A DNA stretch of 64,000 bases from Ecdyonurus torrentis (GCA_949318235.1 OX439131.1:5784579-5848578), one strand, 5' to 3'. Shown: positions 43,908 to 55,315, counted from the first letter of the stretch. Notes: generated by a model not told the origin, from the sequence alone. A program made the numbers and translations.

Positions 43908-45438
43908 TCAATTAATTCCAAATGTTTGGGATGAACATTAACATAAATGTTGAAATACTTATGTTTCTTAAAGCTAATGTAATAAAAGTTTTATGATTCA
44001 TACAACAAAAATTTATATTAAAATTAAATATTTAATATATTTCCAACTGTGATGCAAATTTAAATTATCATAAACTTCTGTAAATATGGTTTCATCAGAG
44101 AATGAATAAAGAAACATTTAAATACACACTTTTTTTTTATTGTTTTCAATGCAAAAGTTGATACTGTTAACTCTAACAATGGTAGTTAATTAGAAAATAA
44201 TAATATTATTAATTTGTGCAGAAGAGTTGCTTGTGCTATTTGGTATTATTAGGTGATTTTTGTGACTAGCATACAAATTTAAATTATAAACTTACTTGAG
44301 TAAAGTAAGTTCTTGCAGATAAGAAGTACAGTACTATTTTCTAATTTTTTTTTTAATGTTAGAAATTAGTTATGTTTAACAATAAGAAACTTATTTAGCC
44401 TCAAAAAAGTATAAGTTTACTATCATTACGTATCAACTTTAAATGCATATATGGTGCGTGACTAAAATATATAAATGCAAATACAGTATAGAAAATATAA
44501 TTAAGCAGTTCATAGAGATATTACTCAAAAAGTTAACTTCATTAAATCTACACAATAAAGTTTGTTTTGGTATTATATTATAATAATGAATTGGTTAAAT
44601 TGTATGAGTAACATGTAAACCTCTGGACAAAGGTTTGACAACGGGACTGCGGCAACAGCTGCGTTTTTTCATAACGATAGAGCATAGTGTGATTGCGGAT
44701 TGCCTACACAAATCATTCTCAAACTTTTGTCCTTGGCTGTTCACTTATCCATGGCTTGAAGATTACATGAAAAGACTCTCCACTTTCAAAAGAAAGGGGC
44801 TAAAAACTGAGTGCAAGTAAATACTAGGTTGCTAGCTCTTGGCTCAACGAAACACCTGAAATGCGTAGAACACCTTGAACAAAAAATTTGCATTGGCCAA
44901 ATCAACGTTGATTTTCAGGTTTGTTAGGATATTACGCAACTCTTTTGTTCAAGGTGTTCTACGCCTTGAAGATCTTTTGATTGTCTTCTTATTGTCACTC
45001 ATTAAAATGTTATCTAAATTGTTGTTATATTTACAATTATGCTGATCTTGCTGTATACTGTAATAACAATTGACAATATCAACTACAGTAACATTACACA
45101 TCACATACAATTACTTACATTGCAATGAGTGACAAAAAGTCAATGAACAGAAGTGTCTACAGCAAATAGCTGACCCAGCACTCAGTTTTGAGCCTCTTTA
45201 TTTTAAAAGTGGCATATCCTTTCAAATAACCATTATACCATCAATAAGTGTACATGTATCTGAAAAAGAGAGTAAAATGCACTAAAAAATTGCTGTCTTT
45301 TGAAAGACAGAGCAGAGTATAATATATTTCTCTGTATAAATGGAATGATTATATAAATGCTGAAAAGAAACGGAGCACACGGAATGTTGTCCTACAAATT
45401 ATATACCACACACACGCATGCACACAAACACTCAGCTA
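43908..45438. other. Convergent intergenic region, alkaline phosphatase 2 / KDSR
   Basis: The two genes converge here. AATAAA at 44105 (+) and its complement at 45197-45202 (-) are plausible polyadenylation signals for the two transcripts. A MITE relic lies at 44862-44970. No gene is recognisable. Confidence 0.45.
44862..44970. mobile_element. Internally deleted relative of the 3443-3764 MITE
   Basis: Ends GCGTAGAACACCTTGAACAA and TTGTTCAAGGTGTTCTACGC match the termini at 3.4 kb. The segment AAATCAACGTTGATTTTCAG is shared too, but the central 200 bp, including the GCCGCTGGCGG part, are missing. Confidence 0.75.
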
Positions 45439-48400
45439 TCATTCTGCCTTCTTGGTCTGCTCTCGGGTCTGAGCACATTTGCTGACAATGCGATTGAACT
45501 GGCCGAGAATGAGGACACCAACAAAGCGTAAGAAACCACCGAAAGTCATCTGAAATATAAAGTTACATTAATTTTTCTCTTATTTACTTAAGTTTACAAA
45601 AATGTAAACTAAGATGTAAAATGATTTACAGATTAAGATTTAAGATTTTAAGATGTAAAATGTCCCATGAAGTAGTTGATGTGAAGGCATGGCAAAATGA
45701 AATTTATTAGATTTTAAAGAGGTGACTTAAAAAAAAAAAAAAAAAAAAAAACACTTTTTAAAAACATTACAAAGGTATTTAAATCAGAGTAACAGTTTAT
45801 TTTAAAACAGCATAAAAGAGAAATAAAATATACCCATATCTATCAATTTGAGAACCCATCCGTTGTGAATGTGATTGGTATCTGTATATACATAATTTAT
45901 TTTTTGGCACAGAAAGAACTTGGCCTTTTTAAACCTTTTTAAACAAAAAATATCTAGCAACTATATTTCTGCTAGCAATATTGAATCCAAATTTCTTAAT
46001 TTAATCCAAATTAAGTTTTTTGCTTTTATATTAAGTTTAATCAAGTATGTTCTAGTTTTTGCCGTGCCTTTCCCTTTTACTATATATATATTTTTTTTTA
46101 CATATCAATTTAGAGAACGAAAAGCTCACCTCACAGGCTAGTTGAGAGAAAGATGAGAAAGGAGACATGCCAGCACACAATGTTGTCATCAGAGCACTCT
46201 CAAATCCTACAGTGCTGAAGAAATTGCCTTCCTGTAATGTAAACAGTCATAGGAGATGTTAAAACTCATGCAAAACTTCAATAAATGATGGACAGAAAAA
46301 TAAAAATTTGTAGTTATCAAACAAAGGATACTTAAGAAAAACTTTAACTTCTTTGTTAAAAAAAATGTTTGATAGGAGATAGAATATATAGGAAAAAACC
46401 ATCGCGGTTGGTATTAATTACGTTTAAAAAAATAATTAGAAAATAGTTGGTAGAGATTAGAGCACGTTGAATTGAAAATTAATAAAACGCGAAAATTCTC
46501 TAATTTAAATAGTAAATTGGGACTAGGGATGCAAATCATTATAGCTTGCGCTAAATAAAAATAGACGTTAAAAGGGATAAGGGGTATAGTGTCAATGTAA
46601 AATACGATATACCTAACATCTCACGTTCTCACACTACATCAAAGGCTCAACATTATAAAACAGTATCAGACTTACTCTTGGCCTTAGACTGGTTTCGTCC
46701 TTTACCTAGGACTCATCAGTAAGGCTCGGCAGAGAGCTCTGTACAGCTAGAGATGGCTCACACCACATCTGCTAACTGACTGAGCTGAGGAAGCAAGTGG
46801 CAGCCGCGTTTTTATACGCGATGCCCCCGCAGCTGCTCGCGCTGATTGGTTGAACAATCGCGCGCGCAAACCCGGCTTGCTATTTAAAACCTCTCATCCT
46901 CACACTGTAATATAATATAATGTAATGTAATATAATATAAGCTTTTGTAAATAAGATTCTTTCATTTATATTGTATTCTCGGCCCTTTTTACTTGCCAAC
47001 GCCAATAAGAGCACGTACTAAATTAATTAAATTAAAAATATGCCAAAGCGCATATATTTTTATCCTATCTCTCCTATTTCTATAATCTTTTTTACTTTTC
47101 CTACCCCGGTGTCAATATATTAAACGATGTAACTAGCTTAATCACGACACAGGCGGCCGGCAGGCGCATTGCTCTCGCAAACTTTCTGGAGTTGGGGAAC
47201 TCTAGGAAGTGAGGGAGGGCACATGTGGCTTACTGGCAGCCAGTCTTGCATCCCTCTTAGTGCACAATATTATATTACAGTGTGAGGATGAGAGGTTTTA
47301 AATAGCAAGCCGGGTTTGCGCGCGCGATTGTTCAACCAATCAGCGCGAGCAGCTGCGGGGGCATCGCGTATAAAAACGCGGCTGCCACTTGCTTCCTCAG
47401 CTCAGTCAGTTAGCAGATGTGGTGTGAGCCATCTCTAGCTGTACAGAGCTCTCTGCCGAGCCTTACTGATGAGTCCTAGGTAAAGGACGAAACCGGTCTA
47501 AGGCCAAGAGTAAGTCTGATACTGTTTTATAATGTTGTGCCTTTGATGTAGTGTGAGAACGTGAGATGTTAGGTATATCGTATTTTACATTGACACTATA
47601 CCCCTTATCCCTTTTAACGTCTATTTTTATTTAGCGCAAGCTATAATGATTTGCATCCCTAGTCCCAATTTACTATTTAAATTAGAGAATTTTCGCGTTT
47701 TATTAATTTTCAATTCAATGTGCTCTAATCTCTACCAACTATTTTCTAATTATTTTTTTAAACGTAATTGATAGGAGATAGATTTTAAAAATTGGGCAAA
47801 GGGAGGAAATTAACATTTAAGGAATAGTAATCAATTGCTTTTTAAATAGGGATCATTGTGATATTAACCCTCCTGAAAACACGATCTCAAAATTTTAATA
47901 ATTAATCCACTGAGAGCAATGGCAGTTACAGCAATCCCAAACCAACGTCACAGCAAAACTTGCTCTCATGCTAGCTTGGCGCAAGCGTGAGTTAGTATTC
48001 TTATTTTTATCTGTCTATTACAATTACAATCTGTCAACGTAAAAACACATTTATATGCATAAAATGTTGCTGCCTTGCTGCACATCCTGTCTTCTCCTCT
48101 CCTTTTCTTTCAAATATTGATACCTAACCATGATAGTATATTTTATCCTTCACATGAATTGTTTTATAATTATGTATAAAGAAACTCCAGGCCTCAGGTG
48201 ATATTACTATTCTATTACTTTTATGGCTGTCACTCACCAGGGCATCCTGCAACATCTGACTGGCGACTTGCTCGGGAGCCACAAGGCCAGCAGACTCTGA
48301 GATTTGTTTCGTCTCTTGAGGCTTGTTCTTCATTTCCTCAGCAAATCCAGGAGTGTCAGTATCGGGTGGCAAGGCTAGGGTAACTGTCATGTTGTATGGT

Positions 48401-51080
48401 TTTACCTATTATGGACATATGAAATGAATGAATGAGTATATTTCTCTAAGAAGCTCCAGGATTATTTTACAGTATTTACAAGATCAAGATATAATTAACC
48501 ATTTAAGGTCTCCCCACAAATTCCAATCACAGAGCTTTGGCCTGCTGATAGGTCTGTTGTCAACCTTCAACTTGGGAACTGATTGACTAAAAGCTTGTCT
48601 TTAATTAATATTAAGAAAGTTCATATCTCAATCTAGTAATCTTGCTAGCACACAGAATATTTACCTCCATCTGCAGAGCTTCTGCCAGACCTCGAAGTGC
48701 AAACTTGCTACTACTGTACACAGTATAACCAAAGATACCAACAAGAGCTGCTTGCGATGCAGTAATCACCACTTTACCCTCCTTCCTGCACTTCATAAGA
48801 GCCACAAGTGCTTTGGTTGGATAAATTGTACCCAAGATGTTCAATTTCATCAGATACTACAACAAAAACAAATTGAAGTCAAATTTTAGAGATCTATTTC
48901 ATAATAAAATGTTGAATGAACCAGTAGATACCTCAATGTCCTTGGGTGCTGTGTCCTCAAGTTTGCTACAGATGGATGTACCTGCGCAGTTCACCAACAT
49001 GTACACTGGACCAATTCTCTGTTCTAGATCTACCATCGCAGTCTCTACTACATCGTAACTCGTGCTCAAGTCCACTGAAATATCAAATACAATTTGTAAG
49101 CTTACAATATCCTCAATTATGGTACTTATTTGATCACTCTCTTTGTTGATCAATTTAAGGAAAAAACCATCGCGGTTAGGATCAATGATAAAGAAAAGGA
49201 TAGAAAAACCAGCAAGGGCCTTACCACAGTAGAAGTTCTATGGAGAGGTCGAGGTCTTGCATGGCACAGTATACTGTTATAAAAGTTTCTTTATAACTTG
49301 AGAGCTTTCGTCATATGATAATGACATTATCAATCAAAAGAGAAAGTTACTTGAGCACATCACTGAGCAGTGTCTTGTCTTGTACAAGACAAGACACTGC
49401 TCAGTGATGTGCTCAAGTAACTTTCTCTTTTGATTGATAATGTCATTATCATATGACGAAAGCTCTCAAGTTATAAAGAAACTTTTATAACAGTATACTG
49501 TGCCATGCAAGACCTCGACCTCTCCATAGAACTTCTACTGTGGTAAGGCCCTTGCTGGTTTTTCTATCCTTTTCTTTATCATTGATCCTTCACTCTCTTT
49601 GTTGGGTTATTATTTTGTTTGGGGTCTCTCAACACATGCAATTTAATTGCATGGGTTCAAAACTGTTTGACAGAGGACAGCATATCCTTAGTTGCTCACA
49701 TAAGTTTGTTCAAAGCTGGTAGATCTACCTGGGTTTGAGCAATGAGCCCAAAATAAGTGCAAAGCCACATGTCAAATGCAATGTAAAAAAAAAAAAAAAA
49801 AAATTAATAAAAATAAGAGAGGGTGAGTTGTTTAAATCAAGGCAGTTCAACTTTTGTAATCTTACCAAAGACAGAAATAAGAAACCAAATGACAATTTCA
49901 TATATCGATGTTGTTGCAAGCAAAGTGTGTAACTCATTTTTTTGTCACGCGAAGCAATATGTGTAAGTCGAGCACTATCTCCATTACGGTCGGAAACGAC
50001 TTACACATTTTGCTCGCAACAAGGTCGATACATATATATAGTTGCACATATTGTGTTTGCGTATGTAATAAAACTTCAAACAGTACAGTAGAAATAAGAC
50101 TATTTGGTAATTGCACTATGTACAGGTATGTAGTTATCTGCATACTTGCCGCAATTACCGGCATGCTGCTTTTTTTTTTTTTTTTTTTTAGTTTTAAAAT
50201 TTTTAAATAAAAATTATTGTTTATAATCATCTCTTTTGTGCTAAAATTTTAAGACCCTAAAATGAATGGAAAGTATAGAAAAATAAAATAATAATAATAA
50301 TAAAAATGCTGGTAACTGCAGCCTGCCAATAACTAGTATTATACTGTAAGTACACTCCTCCCGAATAAATTTGACAACAGCATTCATGTCTCCAAATGTT
50401 AAATTTAAATATACTTAAAAACTTTAACGCAACCAGTCAGATTTATTCGGGAGAAGTGTACAATTATAAAATACTTATGCATTTGTATGATACATACATA
50501 TGTATGTACTGCATTGGCTGTAGGCATGTATGTATAATATATGAATCACTTACGTGACAAATATTGGATCTTTTGATTAGCAACATCCACAGCATGCTGC
50601 TTTATCTCAGAGAGTGCAATTTCAAGATTGTCAGCACCTCTTGCTATGATGGTGACATCAGCTCCGTGCTGTGCTGCTTCAATTGCAACACATTTTCCAA
50701 TGCCCAAGGATCCACCAGTTATCTGTAAATAAATTTATAGGAAATTTTCATTAGTATTTTCTTCTTAGGTGTTGCTTTAAAATAAGGAAAAGGGAAAAAA
50801 ATTGTGGCCGGACTGCTTTATTTTTTATTAAAAATTATGCCCGGCTCAATGACTGTCATACAACATACAATATTCTCTGTGATAAAGTACAATTTGAGCA
50901 CAGCTTTAATTAATATAAGCAGAACACTGACATATGTATGATATGCATACATAAACTTACCACGACGTGCTTATTTTTTAGGCTAGGAATTTTCTTTGCA
51001 CGGAAATAGTTGACAATAACAGCAAGGATGCCCAAACATCCTCCTATTATAAGTGAATTTACGCAGAAAAGACACGACAT
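45439..51080 (-). CDS. 3-ketodihydrosphingosine reductase, complete, 7 exons
   Basis: An NADPH-dependent short-chain dehydrogenase that reduces 3-ketodihydrosphingosine to dihydrosphingosine, the second step of sphingolipid synthesis, at the ER membrane. Exons in gene order: 51080-50961, 50722-50554, 49074-48932, 48856-48665, 48405-48238, 46231-46130, 45549-45439. Phases agree and give 334 aa, about the human length. Seen: N-terminal hydrophobic segment (about residues 3-26); cofactor motif TGGSLGIG (42-49); NCAG (125-128); catalytic S178, Y191 and K195 (ITAS, YSSSK); LAEALQMEVKPYN; the family signature PPDTDTPGFAEE; and a second hydrophobic segment near the C terminus ending in QTKKAE. Two unusual foldback insertions lie in its introns (46370-47782 and 49134-49604), neither disturbing an exon. 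Confidence 0.95.
46675..46736 (-). ncRNA. Hammerhead ribozyme, left arm
   Basis: Type I layout on the minus strand. Stem I is GCCUUA/UAAGGC, extended by CUCU/AGAG across an internal loop. The core CUGAUGA (46719-46713) is followed by stem II GUCC/GGAC with an 8-nt loop, then GAAA (46696-46693). Stem III is very short (AC/GU), and the cleavage triplet is GUC with the predicted cut between 46687 and 46686. All core nucleotides are conserved. It lies in sense orientation relative to the KDSR intron. Confidence 0.9.
46775..46849 (-). promoter_or_regulatory. Promoter-like module, left arm of the hammerhead element
   Basis: Reading the minus strand: CCAAT (46849-46845), TATAAAA (46816-46810) and TCAGT about 30-35 bp further. 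It is the mirror of the module in the right arm and would start transcription about 45 nt before the ribozyme. Confidence 0.6.
47336..47410 (+). promoter_or_regulatory. Promoter-like module, right arm of the hammerhead element
   Basis: CCAAT (47336-47340), TATAAAA (47369-47375) and two TCAG motifs (47397 and 47402) at about 30-35 bp from the TATA box, close to an RNA polymerase II core promoter in arthropods. It directs transcription toward the ribozyme at 47449. Confidence 0.6.
47449..47510 (+). ncRNA. Hammerhead ribozyme, right arm
   Basis: Stem I CUCU...GCCUUA (47449-47465) pairs with UAAGGC...AGAG (47499-47510). Core CUGAUGA is 47466-47472. Stem II GUCC (47473-47476) pairs with GGAC (47485-47488), loop UAGGUAAA. 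GAAA is 47489-47492. Stem III is the self-complementary ACCGGU (47492-47497), and the cleavage triplet GUC gives a predicted cut between 47498 and 47499. Stem III with no loop cannot fold stably alone, so a dimeric form is likely. It lies antisense to KDSR. Confidence 0.92.
48091..48140 (+). mobile_element. Solo tail end of the CCAGCAAGG family
   Basis: CTCCTTTTCTTTCAAATATT followed by GATACCTAACCATGATAG matches the outer end plus tail of the family. The remaining body is missing, as in a severely 5'-truncated copy. It sits in KDSR intron 5, between the hammerhead element and the exon ending at 48238. Confidence 0.5.
49134..49604 (-). mobile_element. Tailed insertion with a perfect 410-bp palindrome
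   Basis: Positions 49179-49588 read the same on both strands, with the centre in TGTACA at 49383/49384 and no spacer. I found no mismatch in the arms. Each arm contains the family motif CCAGCAAGGGCCTTACCACA. To the left only is the tail 49158-49177, identical over 20 nt to that of the hammerhead element. A 15-bp direct repeat TCACTCTCTTTGTTG flanks the unit (49134-49148 and 49590-49604). No ORF. It lies in KDSR intron 2, about 75 bp from the exon 3 acceptor. Confidence 0.9.
50350..50461. mobile_element. TA-flanked MITE in KDSR intron 2
   Basis: 112 bp with 26-bp inverted ends, TACACTCCTCCCGAATAAAT on the left and its near-complement on the right (two mismatches), bounded by TA. The interior is non-coding. 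Tc1/mariner type by its TA borders. Confidence 0.7.
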
Positions 51081-51498
51081 TTTCGACTTCTAAGGAGAAA
51101 AATCCATAAACTATAAAATCAACTCAAACTTTAAACCATAAAATACACCTATAAATCTGAAATGCTTCATGTATTAAGTATTAATCAAGGAAAACAAAAT
51201 TTTGGCCGGCGTCTTCCTTGTCAGCTGTGGATTTTTGCAGGATTTTTGCAACAGGCTGACTGGAGCTTCTTATTTTTTCCTGTAGATGGCAGTAAATTAC
51301 TAGTTGAGAAAAATGGCGCAAGTTTATGAAAATTCAAAAGATATATTTTTATATCGACACCCTGATCGAAACCAATGTAAGGAACATTGTATGAATCGAC
51401 ACTCGACAGAGGTGTAGCGTTTATATAATTGATATTATTAAATACATCTATAGGAGAGGAGGTATGGTATGATCAGGTGGTATGATGGTATGTTAATA

Positions 51499-51606
51499 AT
51501 GCTGTTCGTAAACCCTGTTCTCTGCCCCTAAAATGACGATCGCCTTTGGTTATTCAAATGGAATGCGCAATTTTTGGTGCAAGAGAACAGGGTTTACGAA
51601 CAGCAT
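51499..51606. mobile_element. TA-flanked MITE upstream of KDSR
   Basis: 108 bp with inverted ends ATGCTGTTCGTAAACCCTGT and ACAGGGTTTACGAACAGCAT, bounded by TA on both sides. It lies about 420 bp upstream of the KDSR start codon. Confidence 0.75.
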
Positions 51607-51607
51607 T

Positions 51608-54600
51608 AATATGTACTTAATATACTTACTCTGTAACGCCGTAAAAGAAAGAAGAATGAACTCGCAATAATTTTTCTATCCCTATAAACCCCCATAGCTA
51701 ATGCTTTTTTTAAATATTATATTTCCATTTTGTTACATTTTTTTTAATATATTATATGGTACAAGACACAAGACACATCACAAAAATGTTTATATTTGTG
51801 AATAATTTTTTTCTTCACTTTGTAATTTTTGCGAGATCCGACATCCCTTAAATATCCATAATCCATATGTATAATCTCTATATGTAATTTTTTCCTGATT
51901 TATATAATTGAAATCAGGTGTCCCAAAAAATGAATATTCATACAGTGCTATATAATTCGATAATTTCCCTTGAATAAATATATAAAATAAAGTTATAATC
52001 AATTAAAAAATATAGAGGGGCACACAAATGCAACGCAAAAATTTGAATTATAAATAAGCGTTGTTATTTTTAGACTACGACAAGACAAAACTTTATATGG
52101 AATGATCCGAATGGTCATGTGGATCGATATCATTATAGCTCTGAAATTTTTTAAAGAAAACTCTATTAACTCCCTTCTCATATCCCAAGTATCACTTTTG
52201 TACTCATACTGCACAGTAAAGTCATACTTGCATCGACACTATCTTCCAAGTTTCAATATAGTAAAAAATAAAAATACACTCAATAAACTTGACGCAAATT
52301 AATCCATTTTTGGTGTATTCTCTAAACTTTTTTTTTTCCGCATTTAATCTTCATAATATAATTTTCGTTGTTTTATAATATTAATAAGAATAAAAGAAAA
52401 TCAATGCTTATAATTATTATTTTTTTTCAATTGCCGCGATGACAAGATTTTTTTATGCATTCCAAGAACTAAATTGACTTATTATTATTATATTATTAAA
52501 TTTAAAAATTGAAGATAAAAATAAAAAAATATCAGAAATAATACTCTAAAAACAATGTTCGTTGTAACAGTGTTTTATTTTTATTTTATTTTTGATCAGT
52601 TTTTATACACACAAAAATGCTGACATATACATTATTACAATTTTTGTATTTATAAATTGAAAGTCAAATAAATTATTTACTCAGCAAACAAACAAGTAAA
52701 AATTATACTAAAACAATTTAGTTACACATTTAACATTTACTTTGTCATTTTTCAATAATAAAAAGAATCATAAATAAATAAAACTGCATGGTCAAACTTT
52801 GTATATTTCCAAAAAATTGAACTGATCGTGATAGTAGCCTCCTTCATCCCATTTTCTCACATATTAAAATAATCGTATTTTATTTTACAGTTTTGAGGCC
52901 ACAGTAAAACACAACACATATATAAGGTCAATTCACAATATTAAATTTATATTTCAACACTGCAGATTAGCGTGTGCGATTCATTGCTTATGCTAAACAA
53001 TTTTTTATCAAGTGAAAGAAAATCATTAGTTTCAATTATATTAATAAACATTTTTCATACTGATTCATTGTAAAAAAAAACATTGATTCCATACAAAATA
53101 ATTGAAATAAAGTATCAAATATACAAATATTGGAGATAGAAAAAGACCATTGCTGTGTATTTTAAATGAATAAGTTTTTATTTAATACTTAATTTTTTTA
53201 CTATTTGTTGATTCTTGAGAGGAATCGTGAATTCATCATAATAAATATGCAAGAGGTCAAATTCAAATGAAATCCGAATACATGGGAAGTTATTTTTAAA
53301 ATTACATCAATTTTAAAAACCAAATTAATTAAAAATAATAATAATGTAGGATTAGCAAAAGGGTTTCTAACAACAATATAAATAGAAGAAATACGATATT
53401 ATTATATGGAGTGTTGAATCGCACTGCGCATTGTATTTTATTTTTTATATTAAATACAAACAATAATTATATAGATAACAAAGAACAAATATGCCTTCTA
53501 CTATAGCACATCTTCGTATTTTAAGTAGTATTTTTGATATATATTATTTTATTTTACATTATATTTATATGTAATATTATTACAGGTATTGTCTTGAGTC
53601 AACTTTTTGGAATTTTTCATTCTCTCTTTTTACTCTCACTCGCTCTCACTCTCATCGTATTTCTGACTTCTTTTTTTTTTTCATACAATAATGAATGGAA
53701 TGCAAGAATTTGATATGAGAAAAAACCTTAATAAAAAAGTTAATTATGCCCTTTCCTGCATTTTCTTTACGACAACAAAATTTTAATTATAAAAATTTAA
53801 AGATTTTTTTTTATTGTTTTACGAATTGTATTATTTTTTTTCTTTTCTTTCTCCCTCTCTTTTTATATATAAATTTGATGATATATAGTAAAGAAAGTAA
53901 AGGTCTGAAAAACCTTATATTTTTACACTGATGATATGCTAAGTAATGATTACACATTTATTTTTCATCATTGAAAATCTCGACATTTATTTCGGGCGGT
54001 TAAGGACATGATTTTATTTTACACAACAGAGTAGTAATTTCATCTCTACAAAAGGTTGGAAGGTTTTATTTGACACCTAACACGTACACTCAATGTTTAA
54101 TTATAATTTCACGGAAATATTATACAAAAATAAAACAAAACATTTTTAAATTAAATAAATATTATAAATTCTTATTGTCCTGCAGGGAAGGAACCAAAAT
54201 GTTACAGTCAATAATTGATCATCCATTCAGCTATAAATGGCATGATTTTTTTATTAATATTTTTATCAACCCCATTTATAATTATTTCATTCATATAGTT
54301 TTATTTATTTGATAAAGTCTTCTTTTTTTTTACTTCTTTTTTTAGGTATGTATTTTATAGATTTTAATTATTACTTTTTTTTTTTTTTATTTATTTAACA
54401 TTTATTTATTATTTTAACATCAATAATTATTTTTGCATATGAAAAATCTGTTATTATAATTCATACTTTTATTTTTCTTTTTCTTTTCTTTGTTCTTCTT
54501 CATTTTAACAACATACAAAAATTTAATCTAATAAAAGAAAAAAAAATCACTCATTAACATCTTCATTCATAATTTTCAAAGTCTTGATACATTTTTTTTT

Positions 54601-54689
54601 TATACCAGATAGTATGTTTATATAGTACATAAATTCATATTATATGTACAGATAATAATATTTAGCACAGTTATAGTGTTCATTATATT

Positions 54690-54723
<34 letters not shown>

Positions 54724-54775
54724 ATTATGTATGGCTTTATAAGTATTTTTGAAAAAGCCATTGCAAGTCCGATAC
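51608..54775. other. AT-rich intergenic region between KDSR and the Ig gene
   Basis: No convincing coding region on either strand; reading frames are short and of low complexity. The part near 54.0-54.7 kb may be 3' UTR of the Ig gene, but the polyadenylation site is not identifiable among many TTTATT motifs. Confidence 0.4.
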
Positions 54776-55264
54776 TTAAACGATGTAAAAGTTGAGGGTT
54801 ACTCGTGCCTGAGCTGTGGCCAGCAAGAGCCACAGTGGAAGACTAGGCATTGAGGGGGCGCTATTATGATGCAACACCCACGCGGGTTGTCGTGTAGGGC
54901 CTGACGATGAGGGCGTGTGTGTGTGCACGTGTTGAGATTCGAACATAGACGCTGGAGTAGTGAATAGTTCGTCACTTTCCTCCTCGCCTTCCAAATCAGC
55001 CTCACCACTTTCATCACCCCTATCTTTACCATCCTTGTGTTTCTTCCGCTTTCGTTGTTGTTCTTTTTTGTGATGTTGTTGTTTCTTACGTGCTTTATTG
55101 TTGTCCGGCAAGTTGTGGCGGGACGATACAGGAACGATTGTAGTCTTAGGGGTGAGGTGAAGCTCTGAAACATATAAAGTTTTTGTTTTTAATATTTTAT
55201 TTTGATTTCGGCTTGATAAATCATTATAACTTTTTGTTTCACTCGTATTTAACATCAATCGCTG

Positions 55265-55315
<51 letters not shown>

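Larger units (their letters stand above)
46370..47782 (-). mobile_element. Foldback retroelement with two hammerhead ribozymes (Penelope/retrozyme-like)
   Basis: Left arm about 46416-46918 and right arm about 47267-47769 are inverted copies of about 502 bp with only a few mismatches, around a spacer of about 349 bp. A 14-bp direct repeat TGATAGGAGATAGA flanks the whole (46370-46383 and 47769-47782), so this is an intact insertion. On the left only is a tail, 46390-46409, with AACCGCGATGGTT on the minus strand followed by TTTTCC. Each arm holds a CCAAT box, TATA box, TCAGT initiator-like motif and a hammerhead ribozyme, pointing outward from the centre. No reverse transcriptase is encoded. Penelope-like elements are known to have LTR-like repeats, sometimes inverted, that contain hammerheads; retrozymes are the main alternative. 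Confidence 0.85.

Noticed and set aside
44635..44820. 61-codon frame between alkaline phosphatase 2 and KDSR
   Set aside because: Short, without splice or promoter context, and overlapping what should be 3' flanks of two converging genes.
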